Shown here: positions 9,642 through 18,730 of the stretch, piece after piece
How the letters are laid out: every line of letters begins with the position of its first letter
Position numbering within the stretch: the stretch's first letter is position 1
Made by a program: the position numbers and the translations under genes
Source of the DNA: an uncultured Bacteroidales bacterium
Lineage (GTDB): Bacteria; Bacteroidota; Bacteroidia; Bacteroidales; UBA932
Assembly: GCA_949286415.1 (NCBI GenBank)
Contig: CASEBV010000012.1
Span: 186,001-250,000 of the forward strand
Direction: 5' to 3'
Length of the DNA stretch: 64,000 nucleotides
The notes under the pieces: model-generated
The model's input: only the letters and a program-made list of their open reading frames with translations
What the model was told of the DNA's origin: nothing
Databases searched by the model: none

Positions 9642-10412
9642 ATGAAACTGCGTTGCGAAAATCTTGTCAAAAAATATGGTGTCCGGACAGTCGTGAAAGG
9701 GGTGTCCATGGAGGCTGAGCAGGGTGAGATAGTCGGATTTCTCGGGCCGAACGGAGCCGGCAAGACGACCAGCTTCTACATGATAACCGGCCTGATTGTC
9801 CCCAATGGAGGACGGATATTCCTGGATGACGAAGACATCACCTCCCTGCCCATGTACAAGCGTGCACAGAAAGGTGTAGGCTATCTTGCCCAGGAAGCAT
9901 CGGTATTCCGCCGTATGTCGGTCGAAGACAACATCATGTCAGTGATGGAGATGAAAGGCTACAAAAAGGCGGAGCGGAAAGAACGGCTGGAGTCCCTTAT
10001 AGAGGAGTTCGGTCTGCAGAAAGTACGCAAGAGCCTCGGTATCCAGCTCTCGGGAGGAGAAAGGCGCCGCTGTGAAATAGCCCGTGCCCTGTCGATTGAC
10101 CCCAAGTTCATTCTGCTTGACGAACCGTTCGCAGGAGTTGACCCGATAGCCGTGGAAGATATACAGCATATCATAGCCAAACTGAAATACAAGAATATCG
10201 GCGTAATCATCACAGACCATAATGTCGGCGAGACACTCGCCATCATAGACAGGGCTTACCTCCTGTATGAAGGCACGATTCTCCAGAGCGGCACTCCTGA
10301 ACAGCTCGCTGCCGATGATGAGGTCCGCACCAAGTATCTTGGCTCCAACTTTGTGCTCAAGCGTTCTGTCGCCCTTGACAGTCCAGCTCAGGGCAGCAGT
10401 TCAGGTCAGTAG
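9642..10412 (+). CDS. lptB: LPS export ABC transporter ATP-binding protein
   Basis: The cytoplasmic ATPase of the LptB2FG complex that extracts lipopolysaccharide from the inner membrane. Walker A is GPNGAGKTT, the Q-loop is YLAQEAS, the ABC signature is LSGGERRRCEIARAL, Walker B is FILLDEPFAGVDP and the switch His is in ITDHNV. The LptB-specific phrases RMSVEDNI and DRAYLLYEG distinguish it from amino-acid transport ATPases. Length is 256 residues. The last 7 bp overlap the end of the convergent response-regulator gene, so the two stop codons interleave with no room for an intergenic terminator. Confidence 0.95.
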   Translation: MKLRCENLVKKYGVRTVVKGVSMEAEQGEIVGFLGPNGAGKTTSFYMITGLIVPNGGRIFLDDEDITSLPMYKRAQKGVGYLAQEASVFRRMSVEDNIMSVMEMKGYKKAERKERLESLIEEFGLQKVRKSLGIQLSGGERRRCEIARALSIDPKFILLDEPFAGVDPIAVEDIQHIIAKLKYKNIGVIITDHNVGETLAIIDRAYLLYEGTILQSGTPEQLAADDEVRTKYLGSNFVLKRSVALDSPAQGSSSGQ

Positions 10413-11554
10413 ACATATGTCCTGACATCATCGGCGGTAATCCTGTCTCCGGAAAGAATCAGAAGCCTTTCCACCACATTGCGGAGTTCCCGGATGTTGC
10501 CTGTCCATGACTTGTCCATAAGGAGCCGCATGGCTTCCTTGTCGACTTCTCTTTTGGGCAGAGCGGATTCTGAACATATCTGGTCCATGAAATATTCAAC
10601 CAGGAGAGGGATGTCGGACTTTCTTTCATCAAGTGAAGGCACATTGATGACAATCACGCTCAGTCTGTGGTAAAGGTCTTCCCTGAAATTCCCCCTGGCG
10701 ATTTCTTCTTTGAGATTCTTGTTGGTTGCGGCGATAACACGTACATCCACGGTTATGTCCTTGTCGCTGCCGACTCTTGACAGTTTCTTTTCCTGAAGTA
10801 CCCTGAGAACTTTTGCCTGGGCGGCGAGGCTCATGTCTCCGATTTCATCAAGGAAAAGAGTCCCTCCGTCGGCCTGCTCGAATTTCCCCTTGTGCTGCCT
10901 GATGGCTGAGGTGAAGGCCCCTTTCTCATGGCCGAAAAGTTCGCTTTCAATCAGTTCGGAAGGTATGGCGGCGCAGTTTACTTCAATATATGGCATGGCT
11001 GAACGGCTGCTCTTCTGGTGCAGAGTCCGGGCGACAAGTTCCTTTCCCGTGCCGTTCGCTCCGGTCACCAGTACTCTTGCATCAGTCGGAGCCACCCTGT
11101 CTATCATTTCCCGGATGTGCTGGATTGCCGGAGAGTCGCCTATCATCTGCTGCCCGTATACTTTTTTGGTAAGCCTTCTGGTCTCGGAGACAAGGGTGAC
11201 CTTCTCGGTGGCATTCTTTATTGTTATAAGTATCCTGTTGAGGTCCAATGGTTTCTGGATGAAGTCAAAGGCGCCCTTCTTTATGCATTCGACTGCAGTG
11301 TCAATGTCCCCATGTCCGGAAATCATTATTATCGCCGAGTCAACGCCGTCATTGTGGAGCTTGTCAAGTACTTCCACCCCGTCCATCCCGGGCATTTTTA
11401 TATCGCAGAAAATGACATTGTATTTTTCCTTTTCCGCCATCTCGCATCCGGCGGAACCGTCTTCCGCCACATCAACATCATAGCCTTCATCCGAGAGGAT
11501 TTCTTTCAGCGAGTTCCTGATGGAACGCTCGTCATCGATAATAAGAAGTTTCAT
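10406..11554 (-). CDS. NtrC-family sigma-54-dependent response regulator without a DNA-binding domain
   Basis: An N-terminal receiver domain (MKLLIIDDE, phospho-acceptor Asp51 in FCDIKMPGMDG) is joined to a sigma-54 AAA+ domain. Walker A is TGANGTGKEL, Walker B is GGTLFLDEIGDM and the R-finger region is DVRVIAATNKN. The sigma-54 contact loop reads GAFTSA instead of GAFTGA. The 382-residue protein stops right after the AAA+ domain (RITADDVRTYVY) and lacks the Fis-type helix-turn-helix normally found at the C-terminus. The ATG at 11554 is preferred over an upstream in-frame ATG at 11608 because receiver domains begin at MKLLIIDDE. The likely partner is the NtrY-like kinase at 13994-17587, encoded on the same strand beyond cmk-ispH-efp. 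Confidence 0.9.
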   Translation of the reverse strand: MKLLIIDDERSIRNSLKEILSDEGYDVDVAEDGSAGCEMAEKEKYNVIFCDIKMPGMDGVEVLDKLHNDGVDSAIIMISGHGDIDTAVECIKKGAFDFIQKPLDLNRILITIKNATEKVTLVSETRRLTKKVYGQQMIGDSPAIQHIREMIDRVAPTDARVLVTGANGTGKELVARTLHQKSSRSAMPYIEVNCAAIPSELIESELFGHEKGAFTSAIRQHKGKFEQADGGTLFLDEIGDMSLAAQAKVLRVLQEKKLSRVGSDKDITVDVRVIAATNKNLKEEIARGNFREDLYHRLSVIVINVPSLDERKSDIPLLVEYFMDQICSESALPKREVDKEAMRLLMDKSWTGNIRELRNVVERLLILSGDRITADDVRTYVY

Positions 11555-11617
11555 CTGCTGTAATTTTCGTGTGCATACAAATATCGGACATTTTTTATCA
11601 GTTTGCATAAAAATTTA

Positions 11618-11625
11618 TAATTTTG
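11618..11625 (+). promoter_or_regulatory. -7 box TAATTTTG for cmk
   Basis: TAATTTTG fits TAnnTTTG and lies 18 nt upstream of the cmk ATG at 11644, in the divergent gap between the response regulator and cmk. No convincing TTTG box lies 19-21 nt upstream. Confidence 0.6.
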
Positions 11626-11643
11626 TCAGCTAAACATGTACTG

Positions 11644-12348
11644 ATGCGTATACCTGACATTATCATTGCGGTCGACGGATATTCTTCCACGGGCAAGAGT
11701 TCTTTTGCGAGGCTGATTGCGCGTGAGTTCAGTTTCCAGTATCTTGATTCGGGGGCCCTGTATCGCGGAGTCACCCTTTTTGCCATAGAAAACGGCCTTG
11801 TTTCTTCAGACGGTACGATTGATGTTCCGGCTATGGAAGCTGCGCTGGAGACTCTGGACATTCATTTTGAAGGCTCCGGAGACGGAGGCTGCACTTTCAT
11901 GGGAGACAGATGCATAGAAAAGGACATAAGGACTCTGACGGTTTCCGGCAAAGTGAGTCCTGTGGCTGCCATGCCGCAAGTAAGGGAGTATGTGGACAGA
12001 CGGCTGAGGCTTCTGGGCAGGAAGAAGCGCGCCGTGCTTGACGGGAGGGATATCGGGACCACGGTCTTTCCGGATGCCGAACTTAAGATTTTCATGACGG
12101 CCGATGTTGAAGTCCGGGCCATGAGAAGGATGAAGGAAATGCAGTCAAAGGGAGAAGATGTCAGATTCGAGGATGTCCTGCGCAATCTCCAGGAACGGGA
12201 CTACATTGATTCGCACCGGGAGGTGTCGCCTCTTGCCAAGGCAAAGGATGCAATAGTGCTTGACAATTCCCGGATGACTCTGGATGACCAGATGGTATGG
12301 CTCAGGGACATCATGCGCAAAAAGTTCAATTTGACGGACAAGGACTAA
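11644..12348 (+). CDS. cmk: cytidylate kinase
   Basis: Phosphorylates CMP and dCMP in pyrimidine nucleotide metabolism. The P-loop is GYSSTGKSS at the N-terminus. The CMP-binding core shows YLDSGALYRG and DGRDIGTTVFPDA, and the lid is RMKEMQSKGEDV with RNLQERDYIDSHR. About 234 residues is normal for bacterial Cmk. The start at ATG 11644 (MRIPDIIIAVDG) is chosen over an in-frame TTG at 11623 that lies inside the -7 box. ispH follows after 11 bp; cmk-ispH adjacency is common in bacteria. Confidence 0.95.
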   Translation: MRIPDIIIAVDGYSSTGKSSFARLIAREFSFQYLDSGALYRGVTLFAIENGLVSSDGTIDVPAMEAALETLDIHFEGSGDGGCTFMGDRCIEKDIRTLTVSGKVSPVAAMPQVREYVDRRLRLLGRKKRAVLDGRDIGTTVFPDAELKIFMTADVEVRAMRRMKEMQSKGEDVRFEDVLRNLQERDYIDSHREVSPLAKAKDAIVLDNSRMTLDDQMVWLRDIMRKKFNLTDKD

Positions 12349-12359
12349 AGCTTGTATTT

Positions 12360-13304
12360 ATGAGCATAACCGTAGATATTGACAGCAATTCGGGATTCTG
12401 TGCGGGAGTCATCCGCGCCATCGGCAAGGCCGAGGAATTTCTGGACGGCACTGCCGGAAACGGGAAAAAACTCTTTTCTCTCGGGGCAATAGTGCACAAT
12501 GATGCTGAACTGAAAAGGCTGGAAGACAAGGGGCTCGTATGCATTGACCGCGACGACCTCGACGATATGCTTGATGCGGATGGCGAGAATCTGCTTATCA
12601 GAGCTCACGGAGAGCCTCCCCAGACTTACACGAAAGCCCGTGCCCATGGGTTCACGGTTGTCGACTGTACATGTCCGGTAGTCCTCAAGTTACAGAAAAG
12701 CATAAGGGAGGCATATGCGGAGCTCAGGAACAGGAACGGTCAGATTGTGATTTTCGGCAAGCCGGGTCATGCTGAAGTGCTTGGACTGATAGGACAGGTA
12801 GACGGCAATGCCGTCGTGATAGAGGACATGAGAATGCTTGTCGATGCTGTTGCCTCCGGCTCCATTGACCTCAGGCGCCCGGTCGAGATTTTTTCGCAGA
12901 CGACAAAGAGTCCGGCAGAATATGCTTCGGTATGCTCTCGTCTTGAGCAGATGATGGCTGACGCCAATGAACTCTCCATAGAAAGGTTCAAGGGAACGAA
13001 AATGTTTGTCCGCCACAACACAATCTGTTCTCAGGTCGCGACTCGCCATGCCAAGCTGTCGGCTTTTGCTGTTGAGCATGATATTGTGATTTTTGTGTCC
13101 GGAAAGTCCAGTTCCAACGGAAAGGTCTTGTGTGAGAGATGCAAGTCCTTGAACATCAGAACATATCATATCGATTCGCCTGATGAGCTCCGAAAGGAAT
13201 GGTTCCGTCCGGACGATAAGGCGGGCGTCTGCGGTGCCGCTTCCACTCCGAAATGGCTGCTTGAAGACGTGGCGGCAGAGATACGGTCATATAATGACAA
13301 GTAA
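12360..13304 (+). CDS. ispH: 4-hydroxy-3-methylbut-2-enyl diphosphate reductase
   Basis: The last enzyme of the MEP isoprenoid pathway; it converts HMBPP to IPP and DMAPP with an iron-sulfur cluster. The three cluster cysteines are in GFCAGV, DCTCP and NTICSQ. Substrate-binding His and Ser/Asn residues are in AHGEPP, GKPGHAEV and SGKSSSNGKV. The 314 residues match the family. The ATG at 12360 (MSITVDIDSNSGFCAGV) is chosen over an upstream in-frame ATG inside cmk. It probably shares a transcript with cmk, while efp downstream has its own promoter. Confidence 0.95.
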   Translation: MSITVDIDSNSGFCAGVIRAIGKAEEFLDGTAGNGKKLFSLGAIVHNDAELKRLEDKGLVCIDRDDLDDMLDADGENLLIRAHGEPPQTYTKARAHGFTVVDCTCPVVLKLQKSIREAYAELRNRNGQIVIFGKPGHAEVLGLIGQVDGNAVVIEDMRMLVDAVASGSIDLRRPVEIFSQTTKSPAEYASVCSRLEQMMADANELSIERFKGTKMFVRHNTICSQVATRHAKLSAFAVEHDIVIFVSGKSSSNGKVLCERCKSLNIRTYHIDSPDELRKEWFRPDDKAGVCGAASTPKWLLEDVAAEIRSYNDK

Positions 13305-13350
13305 TTGATTCCGACAGGAAATGGTCGGATTCCCGTAATCTTCAGAAAAT

Positions 13351-13381
13351 TTTGCAGAATGACCGACAATTTATAATTTTG
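13351..13381 (+). promoter_or_regulatory. complete Bacteroidota-type promoter of efp
   Basis: A TTTG box at 13351-13354 and TAATTTTG at 13374-13381 are separated by 19 nt, matching the TTTG-N19-TAnnTTTG pattern. The predicted leader before the efp ATG at 13424 is about 35 nt. Confidence 0.75.
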
Positions 13382-13423
13382 CAGCCGCAAAAACTTACAG
13401 TCAATCATTTAAACGAAATATTT

Positions 13424-13990
13424 ATGGCAACAACAGCTGATTTTAAAAACGGTCTTTATCTCAATTTCAACGGCAAGCCTTGCTCAATCGTATGGTTCCA
13501 GCATGTCAAGCCCGGCAAGGGTCCTGCTTTTGTCAAGACCAAGCTCCGTAACCTTGAGAACGGGCGTATTCTTGAAAACACATTCACTGCCGGGGCCAAG
13601 ATTGAGACAATCAATGTGGAAAGAAGGCCTTACCAGTTCCTTTACAAGGATGAGGACGGATACAATTTCATGCATGAGGAGACCTTTGAGCAGATACATC
13701 TCGGTGAGGATATTGTTGACAATGCAGACCTCATGAAAGAGGGTCAGCATGTGGAGATGATGTTCGTGGCTGACGAGGAAAGATGCCTTACCTGCGAGCT
13801 TCCGACATATGTTGAGCTTGAGGTTACCTATACTGAGCCTGCTGTGAAGGGAGACACTGCATCCACAAGTGCACTCAAGGAGGCAACTCTTGAAACAGGG
13901 GCCACCATCATGGTTCCGCTCTTCATCAACCAGGGAGAGAAAATCAGGGTCAACACCACCGACCGGTCATACGGCGAGCGTGTAAAATAG
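13424..13990 (+). CDS. efp: translation elongation factor P
   Basis: Relieves ribosome stalling at polyproline stretches. The 188-residue protein has the three-barrel EF-P layout. The tip loop reads VKPGKGPAF, with a lysine at the position that is modified or acts directly in other bacteria. The C-terminal OB domain carries VPLFINQGEKIRVNT and ends in DRSYGERVK. The ATG at 13424 (MATTADFKNGL) matches the family N-terminus. I see no EpmA/EpmB or EarP gene nearby, so the modification state is unknown. The stop lies 4 bp from the end of the convergent kinase gene. Confidence 0.96.
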   Translation: MATTADFKNGLYLNFNGKPCSIVWFQHVKPGKGPAFVKTKLRNLENGRILENTFTAGAKIETINVERRPYQFLYKDEDGYNFMHEETFEQIHLGEDIVDNADLMKEGQHVEMMFVADEERCLTCELPTYVELEVTYTEPAVKGDTASTSALKEATLETGATIMVPLFINQGEKIRVNTTDRSYGERVK

Positions 13991-13993
13991 TCC

Positions 13994-16900
13994 TCATCTG
14001 AGTTTCGGAAGGCGGACGGTGAAGCATGCACCTTTCATTACGAAGGAACGCTGATAGAGTATTTCCCCGTTGCACTTCTCGACAATATTTCTGCAGATAG
14101 CAAGACCGAGGCCTGTCCCCGAACTCTTTGTTGTAAAGTTCGGCGTGAAGAGTTTCCCGAGATTCTCCTCTTTGACTCCCGGCCCGTTGTCTTCAAATAC
14201 GATGTCATAATAGCCGTCTTTCATGCTGTTGCGTATGAAGATGGCTATTTTTCCTTCTGCCGGCTCCCTGCCTGCCTCGTAATCTTCTTTCTGCTGTATC
14301 TCGATGGCCTGGATGGCATTTGTCATCAGATTTACGAATACCCGGATGAGCTGAGGCTTGGGAGCCATCACCATGGCATTGTCAAGCCCCATGTAGGATA
14401 TGGATATGTTCTCCCTGTTGTCAAAGATAGTCAGTTGTTCCCGGATAATCTTGTCAAGATCCAGCTCCACAGGCTTTTCACTGTAAAGCTTGGCGAATGT
14501 GGAAAATTCGTTGGCCGTGTCTGTGAGGATGTCGATGTGCTCAAGGATGACAGAGGACACCTTGTCGAATTTTTCTTCCCATGACGGGTCATTCTTCTGT
14601 TTCAGCCGTATGAGCCTCTGTATCTCAAGTTTTATCGGAGTCAGGGGGTTCTTTATTTCATGGGCCACTTGTCTGGCCATCTCGCTCCAAGCCTTGTCCC
14701 GTTCAGCCTGTGCGAGTTTCCTTGTGCTGTCGGAAAGGTCGTGCACCATCCGGTTGTAGGCCTCCACAAGTGTGGATATTTCATCTTCCCGCTTGTATAT
14801 GATGTATTCGAGGCCATGGATGTCAGTCGTGTTCATTTTCCGTCCCATCTCAAGTATAGGGCGGAACATCCCGTTGACTATTGTGGTTGACAGAATGACG
14901 GTTGCGGCCAGCAGGATTATGAAAAGATTGATGATGGTGGCCGAGTGAAAGAATGCATCTCTCTTCAGGTCATAGCCCTGGTCGGTATATGGCGCATTGA
15001 GTATTGCCACCAGTTGCCCGCCTGCATTGAACAGCGGTGCGTACAGGGAATAGAATCTGTGTCCGGCGAATTTTTCGCGGCTTATGTATATCCTCTGGTT
15101 GCCGTATACTATATTGTAATATGCGTCCTGGTTAATCCTTGAGCCGAATATGCTCATGTCAAAGATTTCAGGAGTCGTGGACTTGAATATTTTTCCTCCC
15201 GGAGTGTAAATGTTTATGTCGGACTTGGCCATGCTCCCGGCTTCGTTCATCAGGTCGGAAAATTCGCGGGAATTGAGGTCATGATAGTCTGACGCATATT
15301 TCACCCTTGATTCCAGCATTGCCTTTATGGTGTTTATTTTGCTGGACATAAGGTTGTACATGCTGTTCTCATTGCGGTTGTAGACAAAGGTCACGCTGGT
15401 TGCCGTCATTATAATCAGCGTCAGGAAAAGTGCCGTGCACATTACCGTATTGATTCTTGACCGGTAGTAATTTCTCTTGAAAGTATGCTTTCTGTCTTTC
15501 TTTTTCTTCGAGAAAATATACAGGAAGCCGAATATGATGAGTACCAGATAAGAGAATGTCATGAAATACATCATGATGCCGCGGACAGGTCTGGAAATGA
15601 CAATTACCTCATTGTCAGATACCCAGTTTACAAAATGCTTGCTTTTCTTTATCTTGAAGATGTCTATTTTCTGTCTGGACGGCATGTCCCCGCCGTCATT
15701 TCCGGATATTACGGCCGGGTATGCATAATTCCCCCTGTATGCCACAAGTCTGCCGGAAATGTATTTGGCATAGGAATACAGCGGCGGTACGGATACGGTT
15801 CCGGCCTTGCCCCCAATGGCCGGGATGTCCATGTATCCCCGATTCTCTGAATACGCTTTCGGCTTGACTTCCAAGAACATGCGGGTGATTCCGGATTTCT
15901 CCGAATAATATATGAACATTCCGATATATCCCGGTATTCCGTTTTCGTTTACATAGAAGAATCTTGAGTCATCTGCGAGAGGGGACCCGGTCCTTATCCG
16001 CCTGTTGAAATATTCCAGGCAGTTCATCTTTTCTCCCGAATCAGATGTGACCATGCCTGAATTAGGGCAGAGGGTGACGATGATGTCATAATTCTGAGAG
16101 ATTCCTCCGAGGTAATTTTCTGTGATTCTGTTCAGAATCATCATGCTGCTCATGGTTTCGCCGGACAGGGTGGACAGGAACGGGTCGCCTGCAATCTCAT
16201 TTTCAACTGACCGGAGCTGAATCTCTATCTCAAGGTCTCTGTCGACGGCCAGCCGGTTGGCCCAGACACTGATTCTGTCTTTTTCTTTCTGGTATCCGGT
16301 GATTGCCGATACTGCCGTGAGGTATCCTGCGCATGCTATCGCATAAATGAACAGGAATTTGACGGAGAATGCATTGTATTTTATGTTGAAATAGTATCTG
16401 AATACAGGCTTGAGCATCTGTATCAGAAGCAGAATGGAGAAAAATATGGCTGTGTAGGACAGGTAGACGAGGACTGTATACAGGGTAATCTGATTCCACA
16501 GATACAACTCAAGCGATATGCTGGAGTTGACGGCCAGGCTGTTGATGCTGAAATGCACATAGACGCAGGTGAGAAGCAGGATGAACAATATGGCTGCCGT
16601 GTACGCGAGCCTCGCGGTATTCGTATTGGTCCTTCGTATTATTCCGATGAATTGCCTCCGTGCCAGAAATATGCACAGGATACACAGGCAGATGGCCGTG
16701 TTCAGGATAATCATTGCCCCGAAAGAATACAGTATCCTGCCTCCAGCATAAATTGTCGGAGAAAAGAATTCATAATCCACCTGCTTCCCCAGAAAATACA
16801 CGGTCGTTGTCATGCCGGTCAGGAAGATTATGGTAATTATGAAATTCCGGATTGACCTGCGTGCCCAGAACCACAATATCACGGCGACGGTAATGAGCAG

Positions 16901-17587
16901 AAGCCCAATCCATCTCAGCATGGAGTTGGCAAACAAGGACTTCGGGGCGGTCAGGTCTGCAAGTATTTTGAACATCGGCTCTCCGCCGATGCTGACAGTT
17001 GAGCCGCCTGTTTCATTAAGCGGACAGATATCCTGCCAAGAATCCAGTTTCAGCCTCGGGTTGACGCCGTTGCCCATGTCTCCAATGCCCTCGAGCAGGG
17101 AATTTTTGATTTCCAGGCCTCCGACGATACGGCAGTCCACATTGTCCGAGACAATCTTTGCCACATACCATTTGGGGCCAAGATTGACATAGCTGAAATG
17201 GTCGGTGATTTCAGTCAATGGAGACACCATACTTGACCTCAGGCTTGAGAATCTCTGGAAAATCAACCTTGAGGCAATGTCATCGTTCAGAATGGGGAAC
17301 TGATTGTTCCAGGACTGCAGGGTGTCATATACATACCTGTAGACAACCATGTCTTCAGGCAGGTCTTCGAGCTGCATCCATTCGGAATGATCGGACTCCA
17401 TGGCTTTCCGCATGTTGCCGTCAAGAATTTTCAGCCTTTTTTCCAGAATCTTTTCCGTCCTTGCTGCCATATGTTCCGAATCCGCAGAAGAAGTGGACAT
17501 TACCATAGACAGAAGGAATACAAGCACAGCTGCGGCTATACAGAATTTATAGCCGTTCTTCACAATATATTTCTTTGTTCCCGACAT
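13994..17587 (-). CDS. large NtrY-like membrane sensor histidine kinase
   Basis: The 1197-residue kinase has about ten predicted membrane segments: one near the N-terminus, a block of roughly six at 215-420 and two near 685-760. A last one (ATIINLFIILLAATVILST) precedes the HAMP region. Three extracytoplasmic sections lie between them. The kinase core has the H-box AHEIKNPLTPIKLEIQR (phospho-His about 976), N-box LMTNAIQAIE, G1 EDNGPGVKEEN and G2 SGTGLGLAI. HEIKNPLTPIKL is typical of NtrY. It is unusually large, with far more extracytoplasmic sequence than NtrY. It starts 3 bp after rlmH and is probably co-transcribed with it. The likely partner is the regulator at 10406-11554. Confidence 0.9.
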   Translation of the reverse strand: MSGTKKYIVKNGYKFCIAAAVLVFLLSMVMSTSSADSEHMAARTEKILEKRLKILDGNMRKAMESDHSEWMQLEDLPEDMVVYRYVYDTLQSWNNQFPILNDDIASRLIFQRFSSLRSSMVSPLTEITDHFSYVNLGPKWYVAKIVSDNVDCRIVGGLEIKNSLLEGIGDMGNGVNPRLKLDSWQDICPLNETGGSTVSIGGEPMFKILADLTAPKSLFANSMLRWIGLLLITVAVILWFWARRSIRNFIITIIFLTGMTTTVYFLGKQVDYEFFSPTIYAGGRILYSFGAMIILNTAICLCILCIFLARRQFIGIIRRTNTNTARLAYTAAILFILLLTCVYVHFSINSLAVNSSISLELYLWNQITLYTVLVYLSYTAIFFSILLLIQMLKPVFRYYFNIKYNAFSVKFLFIYAIACAGYLTAVSAITGYQKEKDRISVWANRLAVDRDLEIEIQLRSVENEIAGDPFLSTLSGETMSSMMILNRITENYLGGISQNYDIIVTLCPNSGMVTSDSGEKMNCLEYFNRRIRTGSPLADDSRFFYVNENGIPGYIGMFIYYSEKSGITRMFLEVKPKAYSENRGYMDIPAIGGKAGTVSVPPLYSYAKYISGRLVAYRGNYAYPAVISGNDGGDMPSRQKIDIFKIKKSKHFVNWVSDNEVIVISRPVRGIMMYFMTFSYLVLIIFGFLYIFSKKKKDRKHTFKRNYYRSRINTVMCTALFLTLIIMTATSVTFVYNRNENSMYNLMSSKINTIKAMLESRVKYASDYHDLNSREFSDLMNEAGSMAKSDINIYTPGGKIFKSTTPEIFDMSIFGSRINQDAYYNIVYGNQRIYISREKFAGHRFYSLYAPLFNAGGQLVAILNAPYTDQGYDLKRDAFFHSATIINLFIILLAATVILSTTIVNGMFRPILEMGRKMNTTDIHGLEYIIYKREDEISTLVEAYNRMVHDLSDSTRKLAQAERDKAWSEMARQVAHEIKNPLTPIKLEIQRLIRLKQKNDPSWEEKFDKVSSVILEHIDILTDTANEFSTFAKLYSEKPVELDLDKIIREQLTIFDNRENISISYMGLDNAMVMAPKPQLIRVFVNLMTNAIQAIEIQQKEDYEAGREPAEGKIAIFIRNSMKDGYYDIVFEDNGPGVKEENLGKLFTPNFTTKSSGTGLGLAICRNIVEKCNGEILYQRSFVMKGACFTVRLPKLR

Positions 17588-17590
17588 TTC

Positions 17591-18064
17591 TCATTCATGA
17601 TGATAAGGCAGTCCCCGTATGATTGTGAATGCCCTGTATAGTTGTTCCGTAAAAATTACCCTGGCCATCTGGTGGGAAAATGTCATCCTCGACATGGAAA
17701 TCAAGCCGCTGCTTCTGCCGTATACTTCCTTTGAAAAGCCGTACGGCCCGCCGATGACAAAGACCAGGTCCCTTGCTCCGGCATCCAGCTTCTTCCCGAT
17801 TGCCCCGGCCCATTCCACCGATGAATACTCCTTGCCGTGTTCATCCAGCAGGATTACCTCGTCGGTGTCCTTGAGGTTTTTCAGGATCATCTCTCCTTCT
17901 TTTGTCTTGACCTGCTCCCTGCTCAGCGATGATGCATTCCTGATGTCCGGAATCTCCCTGACCGTGAACGGCACGAAATGGCTGAGCCTTGCCGAATAGA
18001 TTTTAAGCCCGTCAGCTATCCAGCCCCTCTCTGTCTGGCCCACTGTAAGCAAAGTGATCTTCAT
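17591..18064 (-). CDS. rlmH: 23S rRNA pseudouridine-1915 N3-methyltransferase
   Basis: A SPOUT-fold methyltransferase that modifies helix 69 of 23S rRNA. The knot signatures are FVIGGPYGFS and SRMTFSHQMARVIFTEQLYRA near the C-terminus, and the N-terminus MKITLLTVGQT fits. At 157 residues it matches the family exactly. The ATG at 18064 is chosen because the longer in-frame extension upstream (to 18205) has no family similarity. It lies 3 bp upstream of the kinase gene on the same strand. Confidence 0.94.
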   Translation of the reverse strand: MKITLLTVGQTERGWIADGLKIYSARLSHFVPFTVREIPDIRNASSLSREQVKTKEGEMILKNLKDTDEVILLDEHGKEYSSVEWAGAIGKKLDAGARDLVFVIGGPYGFSKEVYGRSSGLISMSRMTFSHQMARVIFTEQLYRAFTIIRGLPYHHE

Positions 18065-18145
18065 TTGTCCCGTATTAAAGATGTCAGGAGGCAAAAATCT
18101 TTTGCCATCCAAAATGTCTATCCTCCAAAATCTTGGCGGCAGATA

Positions 18146-18176
18146 CAAAGTTAAGGATGTGGCTCGGTATTTGCAA
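18146..18176 (-). promoter_or_regulatory. promoter for rlmH and the kinase gene
   Basis: On the minus strand TTG at 18176-18174 and TAACTTTG at 18153-18146 are separated by 20 nt. This leaves a leader of about 75 nt before the rlmH ATG at 18064. Confidence 0.6.
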
Positions 18177-18213
18177 CAGTCAGGCGCGGCGATTTTGATT
18201 TCCATACAATCCG

Positions 18214-18630
18214 ATGGGCAGGCTTCTGATGAATATCAATATGTTTGTGTGTGCGGTGCTTTTCTGCGCGTCAGCAGTTCCGGCATCCGCCCAGGACGGC
18301 TCATATGATGTTTTCGTCCCGATTGCCAAATACCTCGGGCAAGGCAATGCCGAAAAGCTTTCCGCATGGTTCGCCGACAATCTTGAAATGGCAGTCCTGG
18401 CTCCCTCCAACGCATCAAGCCGCAGTCAGGCCCGTCAGATTCTTGAGGCATTCTTCAACTCCTATACCCCCCGTTCATTTGAAATCACCCATACTGCCGG
18501 GCGTTCCCATTTCAAATATGCTCTCGGCTCACTCAATGCCGGAGGCGAGATATTTCTGGTCACAATATTTGTGTGCCGGTGCGAAGAGGAGTATTCGATT
18601 CAACAGCTGAAGATAGAAAGGATGAAATAG
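18214..18630 (+). CDS. small secreted DUF4783-like protein
   Basis: The 138-residue protein has a signal peptide (MNINMFVCAVLFCASAVPAS, cleavage near ASAQ) and a mature region of about 110 residues. It resembles the NTF2-like DUF4783 family of Bacteroidota (IAKYLGQGNAEKLSAWFADN, then FFNSYTPRSFEITH and a C-terminal strand pair). No catalytic residues are evident. Two in-frame ATGs (18214 and 18229) could start it; the second places the signal peptide right at the N-terminus. The gene converges on der across a strong terminator. Confidence 0.75.
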   Translation: MGRLLMNINMFVCAVLFCASAVPASAQDGSYDVFVPIAKYLGQGNAEKLSAWFADNLEMAVLAPSNASSRSQARQILEAFFNSYTPRSFEITHTAGRSHFKYALGSLNAGGEIFLVTIFVCRCEEEYSIQQLKIERMK

Positions 18631-18730
18631 TCCCGGTGTATTGGCCCGTAGTGATGTCTTGAGTTTGGCACAGGATTTGTTAAATGTTAAAACCGGTTAG
18701 TTTAGTTGTTAATAATAGGGTTATAGCGAA

